From the NCBI GenBank assembly GCA_012845835.1, contig JABAKD010000023.1, positions 19,144,691-19,208,690 on the forward strand: a DNA stretch of 64,000 bases. Reading direction: 5' to 3'. Below are positions 1 to 10,851 of this stretch, piece after piece. A program made the translations under genes and the position numbers. Origin of the DNA: Undaria pinnatifida. Its lineage: Eukaryota; Sar; Phaeophyceae; Laminariales; Alariaceae. The notes under the pieces were generated by a model, which was given only the letters and a program-made list of their open reading frames with translations, was not told the DNA's origin and did no database searches. Every line of letters begins with the position of its first letter. The first letter of the stretch is position 1.

Positions 1-1302
1 ACCATGTAGTCTGACAACGACTGGTTGGCATCCACGTGCATGGGCGTGAGCAGTTGTTTGATCTTTGTGCCAATCTGGACAAGGAGGGCCTCCAGCCCGT
101 TGCGGTCTGACTCGCTGGTGAAGAAGAGGTTGACCGCGCGTTCGCACAGCTCCGAGACATGCTTGCCCGCCATGCACCTCCAGAAGTACTGCTCCTCTGA
201 GGCGTACGGCTTCGTCTCGTCCGCGGTTCCCGCACGCATGTGCAGTACAAGCCTGCGTGCCGCCGCCATCCACGACTCTCCCGGCATGAGCGTTATGTTT
301 TCGAGGACCGCCTCGGCCCTCTTCTGGGCTTGTCCGGCAAGAGCCACTTCTGCTGCGAGGATTCGGCACCACTCTGTTACAGTTAACCTCCTCGAACGGC
401 ACTTGGCAGAATCCCCCTTCCACGAGCGGCACCTTTACAATGGTATACGGGCGGATCATGTCCCGCGTTGCCAGAGTGTTCGTGATTAGCTTTGTGAAGA
501 CTTTCACCCGTCGCGGTGTGAGAGTGTTGGCCCGGGGTCGCGCCGGGTTTGGCCCATCTGCCGACAGGATTTCCACCGGCATGATCCACACCGACCCCTG
601 TACTGACGCCATAATCTTCGCCAGCTTGTCTGTGAACCAGACGGGGTCGCTCCTCCACGAGGGCGAATTAAAAGGGTCTGGGGATAGCCCCACGAAGGCA
701 TCCTGGCCTTTGGAGGCTCCCATGTCAGGTTTGATTTTGGTGACCACTCTTTGGTCCTCCTTCGGGTTGTTGTCCATTGCCCCTGAGCCGTGGGGCGTAA
801 AATACAGACCATGTTGTGCCTCCCCTGGGGTTAACGGTGCTGCTGCGTAGCGGCTCTGTTGCCAGATCCGCGGAGCTGGTCGCATGGAGTGGCTGGCTCT
901 CGGCTGGGTGCTATATAGAGTGGTAGCGGGAGGCGGGTGTGACATTTGCGCCTGCGGCACCATTGTGCTGCTGTATCCCCCCCATGCTGTTGTACGCACT
1001 GGCTCGATGTTGGGTGTCGTGTGATGTGGTAGCGGGTGGCCGGTGCGACGCTTGCGCGCGCGGGACCGTCGTGCTGGTGTATCCCCACCCCCCCAACCCC
1101 TGTTGCTCATGCCCCCCGGTCCTTCGCCGCCTGTTATCGGAGGGTAATTGGCCTGCTGCGGCTGCGTGTTCTGCTGATACTGCTGCCGCAATTGCACTTC
1201 CAGTGGGAGCGTCGGCTGGAACTGTTGTGGCTGCGGTTGCTGCTGTTGGTACTGTTGGTGCTGCTGCGATGGCTGCTGCTGATGTTGCTGCTGTTACTGC
1301 TG

Positions 1303-1341
<39 letters not shown>

Positions 1342-1825
1342 CTGCTGTTGCGTGCTGTTGCTGTTGCTGGTGCTGTTGTTGCTACTGTTGCTGCTGCTAT
1401 TGTTGCTTTATTGCTGCTGTTGCTATTGCTGCTGTTGCTGCTGTTGCTGCTGTTGTTGCTGCTGTTGCTGTTTCCTCCTCCTCCTCATGTTGCTGCCGGT
1501 GTTGTTGCAGTTGCTGCTCGCTCTGCGGCGGCGGCGGAGGCGGCAGTGACTGCGTCCGTTCCGCGACTCCGTGTTGCGATGACTGACCGCGAGGGCGATG
1601 GTGGCGTTCCGGTGTGGCGCTTCTGCGGCGGCGGCCGCGACTGCAGCTGCGGCTCCGGCGGTGTTGGCGGCGGCCGTTGTAGTCGCGGTCGTCACGGCGA
1701 TCGTGGTCGTGTTCGCGGCCGCCGTGGCGATGCCCGCGTTCGCCGCTGAAGCGTCGGTCGCGGTTAAAGGCACGGCCATCTCTGTCACGGGCACGGTCCC
1801 AGCTGCGATGGTGGCGGTTGTCCAT
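1..1825 (-). pseudogene. Broken gag-like polyprotein, 5' part, runs off left edge
   Basis: On the minus strand an ATG at 1825 opens an Arg/Asp/His-rich, RS-like N-terminus (about 100 residues), then a poly-Pro stretch and a long Gln-rich tract (about 1480-1230). A Pro/Gln/Thr-rich linker follows and leads, through an ATG at 777-775, into a compact domain. That reading continues to about 385. From there the protein-like frame shifts by one base and stays open to position 1, with Trp, Cys and amphipathic helices typical of a folded domain. The break near 380 fits a single inserted base. The N-terminal frame also has to shift near 1485 to enter the Gln tract, which contains in-frame TAG and TAA. 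A disordered basic N-terminus, poly-Q and a helical domain without enzymatic motifs resemble a retroelement gag, but I recognise no specific family. A rapidly evolving cellular gene is the alternative. The 3' end lies outside the window. Confidence 0.45.
1230..1485. repeat. CTG/TTG (CAG/CAA) triplet-repeat tract
   Basis: Nearly uninterrupted CTG, TTG and related triplets on the plus strand, reading as poly-Gln on the minus strand inside the gag-like frame. The phase changes inside the tract (about 1351-1407), and TAA/TAG triplets occur at 1294, 1408 and 1423 in the Gln phase. Confidence 0.9.
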
Positions 1826-1939
1826 TTGATCGCCTCTCTTCTCGATTGCTACCTTTCCCTTTCTGTTTTTTCTCTTTCTTGTTTTTGGTCATTTGTGTTT
1901 TGGTTTTTGTTTTCTTCTTTGTTACTGCGCTCTTTGGAT

Positions 1940-2270
1940 TGGGTTGAAAAACGGCCGGCGAAGAAGATCATCTTTACCACTCGAAAATGGACCATTTATC
2001 AGCAAGATAAGAAAATGAAAAATCGAGAGTCACGCCTGTGGTGAAAACGGTCGGCCAAAAGAAAAGAAACCTTCGGACATAAAAAGGACAAGGAACGATA
2101 AAGCAGCTGAAAATGGCCGGCCAAAAGCAAAACCATGGCCCATTCAATCAGAAAAAAGTCGTGAAGGGAAAAGAAATCGAGAGTCACGCCTGGAGTGAAA
2201 ACGGTCGGCAAAAAGAACAAAACATGGGAGATACAAAAAACAGTGAAAACGGTCGGCAAAAATAACATGG
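1940..2270. repeat. Short direct repeats upstream of the gag-like frame
   Basis: The block ATCGAGAGTCACGCCTG followed by GTGAAAACGGTCGGC and an A-rich tail occurs at about 2020-2070 and 2174-2222. A further shortened copy lies at 2243-2265, and degenerate CGGCCGG/GGCCGGCC versions lie at 1947 and 2112. They sit 5' of the minus-strand ATG at 1825, so a subterminal or promoter-proximal role is possible but untested. Confidence 0.6.
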
Positions 2271-2399
2271 GGGATAAAAGGACAAAGAACGATAAGAGCG
2301 GCAGAGGACAACTTGAAAAAATGAAAAATAAATCGAAAATGGTTTGCGGAAAAAAAGCTGGATGCGAAAAAAATCATGAGGTGTACCGGGGAAATTAAC

Positions 2400-3970
2400 A
2401 TGGATGTCGGTTACATTGTGTGGTATTCATAAACTGGACCGCGACAGTGACACTTGGGCCACTACCTACTGCTGTCTCGTCTTGATTATCTCGTAGTACT
2501 GCTGCACTGCGCGGATGTATTACCACGAACACGCATACTGCTGTGTTGCGCCAGTCGCGGGTAGCAACAAATAATTAATTTTTCTCACTGAGCCTGATAC
2601 CTGGTATCTATAGGTGCGTGGTATCACGCGCAAATTGTTCAACTCATTTCCTGTACATACTCGTTGTCGGGGGTACAGGGCCGTTATCAATAATAGTATC
2701 ATATCAGACGGTCTGGGTCCTTTGTAGCTGTGAACTACTGCTGTATTGCTGGTCTATACCTGTTATATACTCGGGTACCCTTCTTATTTGCACATTTTTT
2801 TTCTGCCTGTACTTCTCATCATCGCTACCGGTGCCCTCCGTCATTACCTACTCTTAAGTACCCCCTTCTAGTTGAGAAATCAGACCTCACGAGGAGAGGC
2901 GCTCACCTCGGTCTCCCCGTACGGCTATCATGATCAGTGCTCACCTCTCACTGTCGATGCCCTACTACCGGATCCTTCCCTACGAGATCTGTTCATCTTC
3001 ACATCTCGATCAGTTGCGACTAGCCTTCACGCCTGCCTCGCGTCTCAGTCGAATACCGCCGAGCTATCGTACCAAATTGCTCCCTTCCGTTTCCTTACAA
3101 TTCGCCGACCTCCTGAGCGCGGATACAGTAGCCCTGTGGATGTCCCCCCCGGACTCCCATGTCACAGCTCCCAACTCTCAAAACCACACCCGTGCGTAGG
3201 TCCTTCCTTTAAGAGGCATATCACTCGAGCCATTTCCTGCCCATTATTTCCGTATGTGTCCATCAGACTTTTCCAAGACGCTAGAATATTTACGACCTTC
3301 AGCGCAAGCCTTGCCTGCTGGTCTGCGCTGCAACCTTCCTGGCTTGTTCATCATGTTACAGCAGCGTGAGCTCCCGACCACTAGCACGAGGGGTCTCACC
3401 CGGGCTTGCTGTTTGGTAGTCCTTCGAGATCCTTACCCAGATAACTAGCTGTGTGACCGCCCAGTCGGCCAGATGGCCTCGATCCACGATGTTCCCGCAA
3501 CCAGGATGGGCGGCGCAAGGTTAACGAACGAGCGGGCAGAGGGCAATGTGCATGCACGGCAGATGGACGCTGGATAGGGAATGTGGACAAGTGGTGTACT
3601 GGCTTTGTTATTTTTGCTTTTGGCGGGGTTTAACTCAACCCCGCGCGGCTCCCCGGAAATCCCCCACTGACTATCGGTCGGTGAGGGGTTTCCACGTCAC
3701 TCGCAAAGGATCCCCCTGGTGGGGGCACTCCTTTGCATACCTGCATTGATGTGACGGTGAGCCTTTCCGACGGCTTGATCGTCGCTGTACACAACGCACC
3801 CTCCGCGCGGCACTGGTTCGGACAGTCACCTCGCATCTCTGTCTGGTGCCCGTAGCGCTGCAACATTGACTCTGTGTACGTTTACTGAGATATCTGAACC
3901 GGGTAGATACTTACCGAGATGGAAACCACGACCTTCGAACAATGCCAGACAGCATCGCCTACTACAGAGA
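2400..3970. other. Unassigned region with one unrecognised ORF
   Basis: Mixed-composition sequence. The longest open frame is 2872-3369 (+, 165 codons). It is Ser/Pro/Leu-rich and shows no motif I can name, and a second frame is open across the same bases, so coding status is doubtful. No RNA gene or element boundary is visible. Confidence 0.3.
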
Positions 3971-4447
3971 TTTCCAGTGGTGCCAAATTATACTGCTGGC
4001 AATATACAGAGCAATGAATGGCATTTTTCAACCGGCGCTATAGCCCGTTCTTTGCCAGCAATGAATGTCAGCGAAGAACGTACGCCGTCAAGCCGAACAC
4101 TGAACAACATTTTTAGCACAACGCTAGACAGCGTCATGAAAGGAAGATAAGAAGAGCATGGCGGAAGCGGGGAGGGTCCTGCTTTGCTCTACTCTGCCTG
4201 TGTGCTGCCGCTACTGCTGCCGCTTCTGCTACTTCTGCTTTTCTGCTGTACGATGTGTCTGGCTGATGCTTTGCTGCGGTGCGTTATTTTTTCTTGTGTG
4301 TGGGGAGACAACACCACATACATTGTAATGACGCCGGTATGTACCAGACCACTACACCGGCACTATACATGGCACCACAACTAATGGCAGTATAGTGTAA
4401 GATTGATCGGCATACGTAAATTGTAAGATTGACCGGCATACATGCCA
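3970..4447 (+). repeat. Dispersed two-module repeat, copy 1, left part
   Basis: 3973-4060 matches the end of the recurring module (CCAGTNGTGCCAA ... CAACCGGCGCTATA ... TTGCCAGCAATGAAT). 4110-4240 matches the recurring centre (TTTTTAGCACA, GACAGCGTCAT, AAGATAAGA, then a CTG-rich run), and 4332 onward restarts a module with GCCGGTATGT. The last module is interrupted by the copia element after the TGCCA at 4443-4447 and resumes at 10852. Better preserved copies lie at 35030-35690 and 37800-38470. Confidence 0.65.
4443..4447. other. Copia target-site duplication, left copy
   Basis: TGCCA directly precedes the TG that starts the LTR at 4448. The same TGCCA directly follows the LTR end at 10846 (10847-10851). 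A 5-bp duplication is standard for Ty1/copia integrases. Confidence 0.93.
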
Positions 4448-4974
4448 TGTTGGTAAATCAGTGGCTTCTGGAGAAATGTTTTAGAGAGACCAATGTCTGG
4501 AGAGACAGGTCAGAGAGTGGAGTGGGTCATGTGGGCCAACTCTCCACAGCCCAGTAACAACCGCTCGTAGTCGAATACCTAAACCTCCTCGCATAGTGCC
4601 CACTCGTACATACCCGTGGGACTGCTCGTGGGTGATACAACGAGACGATCCCTGTAACTTACCTCCGTGACACAACGTATGTAACTGTAACTTATTGCTA
4701 GGCTGTTCGTTGAGACACGCTATATCGTGTTAGCAACACTACAGGAATGTTCCTACTCGTCAATATGTCTAACGTACCGACATACCAACGTACCGTACAC
4801 ACCACTACGGTCCGATGTATAACTCGTGCACATGTACAATCTACCGAAGTACCGTAGCACGACAAGAAGAGTATTCTGGTACAACAACATACAATCAACA
4901 GTTCTGCTATTCAAACCAACCAATCAGAGTTTCACCGCAGTACAGTTGATACATACATGCCGCTATCACGAACA
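4448..4974 (-). repeat. 3' LTR of the copia element
   Basis: 527 bp, TG...CA termini on the plus strand, matching 10316-10846 along its whole length. It should carry the polyadenylation signals of the element. No long coding frame lies in it; the 64-66 codon frames seen in both LTRs are shared only because the LTRs are copies. Confidence 0.93.
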
Positions 4975-4982
4975 CCCTCCCT
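4975..4982 (-). promoter_or_regulatory. Polypurine tract of copia
   Basis: Read on the minus strand, AGGGAGGG abuts the inner edge of the 3' LTR. This is the expected place and composition for the plus-strand primer of LTR retrotransposons. Confidence 0.75.
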
Positions 4983-5049
4983 AGGGGCTGTTGTATCTAC
5001 CAGACCAAATACATATCAAACAAAAACAAAAACAAAACGACTCAGACTT

Positions 5050-7044
5050 CTACTTCTTGATACCAAGTGCAAAGTCGCGGTGAACTTCAAAAAGATCTCT
5101 CGGCAACGCCTTCGTGAGGATGTCCGCGTGTTGTTTCTCGCTGGGGACGTGGGTGATCTCGATCACACCCTCCTCGGTCAGATTCCTAAGTAAGTGGTGC
5201 CTCACATCGATGTGCTTACTCCTACTCGAGCTCAGCGGGTTCTCTGCGAGCGCAATCGCCCCCTCGTTGTCTTCAAGGACATCTATCTTACGAGGCTTCG
5301 CACTAGGCCTCAGGAACTGAAGCATTCCGTTTACAAACAGAGCCTCTTTTACACCATCTCCCATCGCAAGATACTCTGCTTCTAAATTTGACTGTGAAAC
5401 GCATTTCTGCGTCCTAGAAATCCAAACTACAACCATCGCCGCCACGAAAACCATCGCACCCGAAACTGATCTACGGTCAGTGGCCCTACTTGCAAAGTCA
5501 GCATCTACATACACCAACGTGCCTGCGTCTGCCGAACTATCCTGCTTGAACTTCAAAGTCAGATGCGCCGTTTCCAGAAGATTATTGAGAATCTTCTGAG
5601 CTGTCTTCCAGTGGCTCCTCTTTGGTTCGTGAGAGTGCCTCGCCACCGCCCGCACAGCATTCGCGATGTCGGGCCTTGTCTGGCTGGCGATCCACATCAG
5701 GCTCTCCACCACCTCTCGGAACGGCACATCTCCTGCCCTCTTATCCTCCATCACGGACCTGTTATCATTGGCAAGGGAAGCAGGGATCGAGCTGGTGCGA
5801 CATATATTGAATCTCTCGAGAACACTCCTGATATAACTTTCCTGAGAAATCTCAATCGTACCAGCCTCACGGTCGCGAATATATTCACAACCTAGAAAGA
5901 ACTTGACCTCCCCCAAGTCCTTCGTAGGAAGAGAGTCACCTAGTGCTGCCACAACCACCTTGGCAAGGCTCTTACTTCCTGCATACAGAATGTCATCCAC
6001 GTGGATCGCGACCATCCGCAATACCTCGTCTCCCATCATGAAACACAGGACACAGGGGTCAGACATTGACTGCTCAAAACCAATCCTCTTCAGTTCCGAC
6101 ACCAGCCTATTGTAAAATGTCCTAGAAGCCTGCTTTAATCCGTACAAACTCTTGTTCAAACGGACAACCTTTCCTGACATCGACCCGCAGCCAGGAGGCA
6201 ACTTCATGAACACCTCGTGATCCAATTCCGACTGAACAAATGCTTGCTCAATATCCCAGTGGAGTAATTCCAAATTGTACAAACACGCCAACACTATCAG
6301 CAATCGTAAAGATGCAGCATTTGCGGTAGGCGAGAATGTCTCAAGATAATCCACACCATACTTCTGCTTGAAGCCCTTCGCTACAAGCCTAGCCTTGGCC
6401 TTCACTATCTTTCCTGTTTCGTCTGCTTTCCACTTGAAAACCCATCTAGCATCAATCACATTACAGCCTATCGGGACCTTTACTGCCAACGTGAACGTTC
6501 CTGCTCGTATCAAGCCTTCAATTTCGGCAGACCTGGCTCCTTCCCAAATCTTAGCGTACTTCGAACGCTGGGCTTCCTGATAACTACCAGGCTCCGATTC
6601 TACATCCTGAAGCAGTTCTTTCGGCAATTCCGTCTCATCACCTGCTCTCTGCTCCGACAACAATGAGTACACGACCTCTGTCGCGAAGATGGGTCCTAGG
6701 GTGGCCATGAGGCCGGGTACACTCTGCTGGTTGACTGCACGAGTTTGCGCGCGAGTCCTACCTTCTCTCACTTCATCATTTTCACGCGCGGAAGTATTAA
6801 AGTCAGCAAGCTCGGCCACATGCCGCGGACGACGAGCGGCTGGAGGGGATGCCTCCGCCTCTACCAGTCCTCCCGACCCAATCGACTCTTCATCATCATG
6901 CCTTCCCTGCCCCATCGACTCTACCTCATCATCTCCTCCCAGACCCCCCATCTCTACCTCTCCTGATTCCTGCCCTCCCTGGCCCTCCCCGTCATTCACA
7001 GGCGAAGACACAGAAGGAGCTACACTACCAGAAGAAATGGTCAC
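5050..7044 (-). CDS. pol: Copia reverse transcriptase-RNase H, intact 3' reading frame
   Basis: A 664-codon frame with GTG at its 5' limit, so the true upstream part is the broken integrase frame. Residues 1-190 are an acidic, low-complexity linker. The copia RT domain (RVT_2 type) starts near residue 200 with WVFKWK. It has KARLVAKGF near 217-225, the DIEQAF catalytic Asp at 264, YGLKQA at 301-306, and the metal-binding HVDD at 348-351 (YVDD in most copia). RNase H follows, with the Asp of YVDADFA near 514, a Glu in LEAEY near 555-557, the Asp of EDNEGA near 593, and HADILTK near 640. It stops at TAG 5052-5050, just before the polypurine tract. It would copy element RNA into DNA in the virus-like particle. 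This is the best preserved part of the element. Confidence 0.93.
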   Translation of the reverse strand: MTISSGSVAPSVSSPVNDGEGQGGQESGEVEMGGLGGDDEVESMGQGRHDDEESIGSGGLVEAEASPPAARRPRHVAELADFNTSARENDEVREGRTRAQTRAVNQQSVPGLMATLGPIFATEVVYSLLSEQRAGDETELPKELLQDVESEPGSYQEAQRSKYAKIWEGARSAEIEGLIRAGTFTLAVKVPIGCNVIDARWVFKWKADETGKIVKAKARLVAKGFKQKYGVDYLETFSPTANAASLRLLIVLACLYNLELLHWDIEQAFVQSELDHEVFMKLPPGCGSMSGKVVRLNKSLYGLKQASRTFYNRLVSELKRIGFEQSMSDPCVLCFMMGDEVLRMVAIHVDDILYAGSKSLAKVVVAALGDSLPTKDLGEVKFFLGCEYIRDREAGTIEISQESYIRSVLERFNICRTSSIPASLANDNRSVMEDKRAGDVPFREVVESLMWIASQTRPDIANAVRAVARHSHEPKRSHWKTAQKILNNLLETAHLTLKFKQDSSADAGTLVYVDADFASRATDRRSVSGAMVFVAAMVVVWISRTQKCVSQSNLEAEYLAMGDGVKEALFVNGMLQFLRPSAKPRKIDVLEDNEGAIALAENPLSSSRSKHIDVRHHLLRNLTEEGVIEITHVPSEKQHADILTKALPRDLFEVHRDFALGIKK

Positions 7045-7091
7045 GGGGGCAGACGGTTCAGCAGGGGAAGATGGAACAGAAAAGGACGGGC

Positions 7092-7571
7092 CTATACACT
7101 ACCTGCGCCAACACTCTCAACCTCCTCGACTCCCGCACCAGAGGGCACGGCATCACGTTTCAAAAGTGTGTGAGCGACTCCTCTTCCCACAAGCGGCCAT
7201 ATGTCGGTTATAACATCGTCATCGCTATCCTCCCCTCCCTCCTCCGCTACCTCTATCGGCAAAGAAGGTTGCAGCGGAGGGAGCTGTGACGGCAGCACCT
7301 CCCACGTCACATCCCTCGTTTCTTGAATAGTACCAGCCCTCGTAAGTACTCTATGACAATCACGCGGGTGGTCTCTCGAAGGACCGACATAGAAACAACT
7401 TTCACCCTTCGGCAGCAGCTTTGACGGTCGCTGCCACCTACAGTAGGCGGGCTTCAAAAGCGGATACGGTCTAGCGGGACGAGGTTCACTATACCACATT
7501 TCATACGGCGATTTGGATTCAGGGTTAGCAGAACACGCAGTGTGGTTCATCGCTTCGCAAGCCCAGTGCAT
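7092..7571 (-). pseudogene. pol: Copia integrase C-terminal part and linker
   Basis: Encodes the end of the copia integrase region: SPYEMWY near residue 23, then YVGPSRDHPRDC and TRDVTWE, which are recognisable in copia polyproteins, followed by an acidic linker. Upstream the frame continues open through 7572-7628 but meets TAA at about 7630. It then continues to the G run near 7770, where the frame changes. Downstream it ends at TAG 7094-7092, while the RT frame is open in another phase, so a further shift lies between about 7090 and 7115. Confidence 0.85.
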
Positions 7572-7732
7572 AGCCTCAGCCCAGAGTTTATCAGTCTTAG
7601 GTAACTGTACATGCCCAAAAAGAACTTTAGCTTAAATACGAGCCGCCATCGCGGCCTCCTCTATCAATCCCAGCCCACGCTCTGCAACACCATTATATTG
7701 CGGACTATAAGCCGGTGTGAACTCTTGTTCGA

Positions 7733-8950
7733 TCAAAAGCTCGTTGCACACAGATGCGAACTCCCCCCCGAAAACTCCCCACCATTGTCAGACCTAACAA
7801 TCTCAACCAATGACGGGACACCATCAGCACGCACACTCGCAAGAAAACTCCGGACTGCACTGCCAGCGTCTGATTTATTTTTCAGGAAATACAGCCATGC
7901 ACGTCTCGTGAAATCATCCTTCACAATCATGGGGTAATGTTTTCCCCCTACGGACGCAATGTCCTTCCTTCCTCCCAGGTCAACAAAAACTCTGCCCAAC
8001 TTTTTATCCGATCGAGTTTTAGTTTCCCAAACGATTCCTTTCCGAATAGCCTTCGACATCGAACACCCTGAACAAGCATGCATGTCACCGACCAACTTGG
8101 TATCTAATCGCTTTGCAGTAGTGCGAAGCAGACCCTCGTGCGAATGTGCATAAATATTGTGGAAATCGCTGATATCCATCGTAGTTTCATGCTTGGGTTT
8201 GGCGGGAGTGAGAGCAGCCAACACCGTACCAACAGAGGCTTCTCCTAGGCAATACGCAGACGCAATCAGCATGCCATCGAAGTTCTGAAAAGTTACTTGT
8301 CCATTGAATGCAGTCATAACACCATTAGGACCACCAAGACCATTCCATGACTCACCATCAAACTCTGCACTCGGAGAAAAGAGATTGTACCCCAAGTTGG
8401 GAGAGTACAATACGTTCTTCAATTCCACGGAGAACTCACTATCAGCAGTCACAAATACCAAGTCTAGCGTTCCGGAGTAAGCTACTTCACAAGACACGCC
8501 ACCAATTCCATTCACACTTCTGTGGCAAGGCTTCAAGTCTCTCATGCAAGACAGGGAATCAGTCATGTGATATGAAGTGCCTGTGTCAGCATACCAATCC
8601 TCGACATATCCAGCCTTGTTGACAGCTTTCAGGATCATATCATTACTGACGGCGCTCATAATCAGATCATCACGGGACGCCATCAGACACTTCAGACCAG
8701 AGACATCATACCACATCCTACTCAAATCATCACACGCCTTCAAGACCACTTCCTTACGACATGCTGCAAGCAACACATTTTGGCAGTCATCACTCATGCG
8801 GTAACTACCATTTTTGCACACCAGATCCGAATCAGGAATAGCACACTGCTCACCGCTCTCATTCTCGTCGGCCTCGGGCTTTCCAGTCTGGGAATGATGC
8901 GAGCCTTGCAGTCGAGCTTCATGTGACCCACCTCCCCACACTTGTAACAC
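7733..8950 (-). pseudogene. pol: Copia protease and integrase N-terminal/core part
   Basis: 405 codons in a phase different from gag; the junction with gag is near 8900, just after the zinc knuckle. The aspartic protease signature DTGTSYHMT is at residues 122-130. The gag-pre-integrase/HHCC zinc region spans about 264-296, ending in CSGC. The integrase core shows its first Asp in VFVDLGG (about 324) and the second in RSDNGGEF (about 389). The frame is lost immediately after SDNGGEF in a run of seven G (plus-strand C run near 7768), where one more G would restore the downstream integrase reading. The third catalytic residue (Glu) is therefore out of frame. Copia elements normally encode all of this in one polyprotein. 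Confidence 0.9.
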
Positions 8951-10227
8951 CTCCCCTGAAAAGATTTCTTGGAGGAATCAGACTCAGAGTTAGACTTCTG
9001 CTTGTTGTGCTTCTTGAAGTTACTCTTCTTCTTCGCAGACCTAGACACCAGAGCCACACTATTCTGCTTCTTAGAACCACCCTGCGCTTGCAAGTCCAGG
9101 TACCGCTCACGCACTTTGGTCTCGATGAAAGAGGGGTCATTCGAACAGAACACCACAAGAGTCTCACGTAAAGTCTCGTACTCGGGGGACAGTCCTTCCA
9201 GCATGAGATTGCACACTTCACGATCATCCTTCGTTACTTCAAGCATGGTCAACACACCAAGCGTCTCTCTGATGGATGAAAAGAAAGTTGTGGGATTCTC
9301 GTGGGGACGCATGCGCAGAGACTTGAGTTTTTCTTCCTGCACTCGAATTTGACTCTGACTCAACGGTAGAAAGTGATCCTTGAGCTCGCGAAAAGCCTTA
9401 TACGGGGAACCAGCTTGCCTTGCCATGTTTTTGCGGCTGTCTTTCTTCAAGCAGTCGAACAGAAACCACCAAGCAATCTCATGCTGACGCAGTACACCAA
9501 CGCTGTATCCCTTCTCTACCCAAGGGGTCAAGTCGAAATTTACGTCGGCGATTTTAATGTCGATATCACAGGTGAACGGCTCGCTCAGATTGTAGTGACG
9601 AGCTTTGAGCAGAAAATTCTGCGACCATGAAGGATACGATACATCAGTACCGATAAATTCAGGAGCCTTGGGAACTTTCTTGAAAAGACCCCCACCCAAG
9701 CTCTCCCCCGAACTACTGTCAGCCGCTGGGATCAGTGTGTTCCCACTAGCGACTTTTCCCCACCACTCACTTGCTGAGGTAGTGGGCGGAACAGAGGACT
9801 GGCTACCTAAAGCCCCACCAACAGTCCCGTCAACCGAACCAAGGTTTACTGCAGGAACAGAGGAACGATTCTCATCAGAAACACGCAGGTTCAAGCCTGG
9901 GTCTACAACACCCCTACTCCCAACCCTCATGTCGGACACGCCAAAGCCTAGGGTATCGCCTCCCGTACTCCCCGCGGTCCTACCGGCGGCGCCCGATTGG
10001 TGCACACCAGACTCTAGTTCGATGCCTCGCGGCGCAGCACGCGAACTAGAGGACTCCACATTCTCCCTCTGGTGTGTCTCAACAACTGTCTGGAGCATCT
10101 GCTGCTGGTTAGAAAACATATCCAGCATTTGAGACACTCTAGACTCTAAGGAATCCATTCTCTCACCAAAGCCCTGCGGGTCACCCTGTTGGTTTGCCGC
10201 AGGGTCACCTCCCTCCTTTTCAGCCAT
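8794..10227 (-). pseudogene. gag: Copia gag with CCHC zinc knuckle, shifted out of frame with pol
   Basis: ATG at 10227 lies 88 bp inside the 5' LTR. An N-terminal low-complexity segment (1-180) is followed by a copia gag core (about 185-380: EFIGTDVSYPSWSQNF, a Trp-rich helix, LEGLSPEYETLRETL). A basic linker and one zinc knuckle CYKCGEVGHMKLDC at 427-440 follow. About five residues after the knuckle the copia-like continuation moves to another phase, and the gag frame runs 30-odd unrelated residues to a stop at 8794. Gag would form the virus-like particle and bind element RNA. A separate gag by frameshifting is conceivable, but no slippery heptamer is obvious, and the other breaks in the element make decay more likely. 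Confidence 0.92.
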
Positions 10228-10315
10228 GACGAGGCCGGTTGATCAAGCCGCCCTCACAGTCTCGTCGAACACAGTCCAGGGGGACGTACAGCAGTCGACC
10301 GATAGCGCTATAGCG

Positions 10316-10846
10316 TGTTGGTAAATCAGTGGCTTCTGGAGAAAGGTATTATATTAGAGAGACCAATGTCTGGAGAGACAGGTTAGAAAGTGGAGTGGGT
10401 CATGTGGGCCAACTCTCCACAGCCCAGTAACAACCGCTCGTAGTCGAATACCTAAACCTCCTCGCATAGTGCCTACTCGTACATACCCGTGGGACTGCTC
10501 GTGGGTGATACCACGAGACGATCCCTGTAACTTACCTCCGTGACACAACGTATGTAACTGTAACTTATTGCTAGGCTGTTCGTTGAGACAAGCTATATCG
10601 TGTTAGCAACACTACAGGAATGTTCCTACTCTTCAATATGTCTAACGTACCGACATACCAACGTACCGTACACACCACTACAGTCCGATGTATAACTCGT
10701 GCACATGTACAATCTACCGAAGTACCGTAGCACGACAAGAAGAGTATTCTGGTACAACAACATACAATCAACAGTTCTGTTATTCAAACCAACCAATCAG
10801 AGTTTCACCGCATACAGTTGATACGTACATGCCGCTATCACGAACA
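10316..10846 (-). repeat. 5' LTR of the copia element
   Basis: 531 bp with TG...CA termini, expected to hold the element promoter. The internal sequence next to it (10296-10315) does not match the usual initiator-Met primer-binding site that I know from copia elements. It is instead a short palindrome (ATAGCGCTAT). Confidence 0.93.
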
Positions 10847-10851
10847 TGCCA
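10847..10851. other. Copia target-site duplication, right copy
   Basis: TGCCA, identical to 4443-4447. Confidence 0.93.

Larger units (their letters stand above)
4448..10846 (-). mobile_element. Ty1/copia LTR retrotransposon, full length but disabled
   Basis: A 6.4-kb element on the minus strand. It has two LTRs (10316-10846 as the 5' LTR, 4448-4974 as the 3' LTR) beginning TG and ending CA, a 5-bp target duplication, a polypurine tract next to the 3' LTR, and the copia gene order gag-protease-integrase-reverse transcriptase-RNase H. The LTRs differ at roughly ten substitutions and a few short indels over about 525 bp (about 2% by eye), so insertion is fairly recent. Coding is broken between gag and protease, in a G run inside integrase, by a TAA at about 7630, and between integrase and reverse transcriptase. 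The copy is therefore non-autonomous unless recoding occurs. Confidence 0.95.

Noticed and set aside
939-1749. Plus-strand ORFs of 215 and 237 codons rich in Val/Ala/Leu/Cys
   Set aside because: Shadow readings of the CTG tract and of the minus-strand gag-like frame; the composition is not that of a natural protein.
8794-8950. Programmed frameshift between copia gag and pol
   Set aside because: No clear slippery site or downstream structure was seen, and three other lesions in the same copy favour simple decay; comparison with intact copies would settle it.
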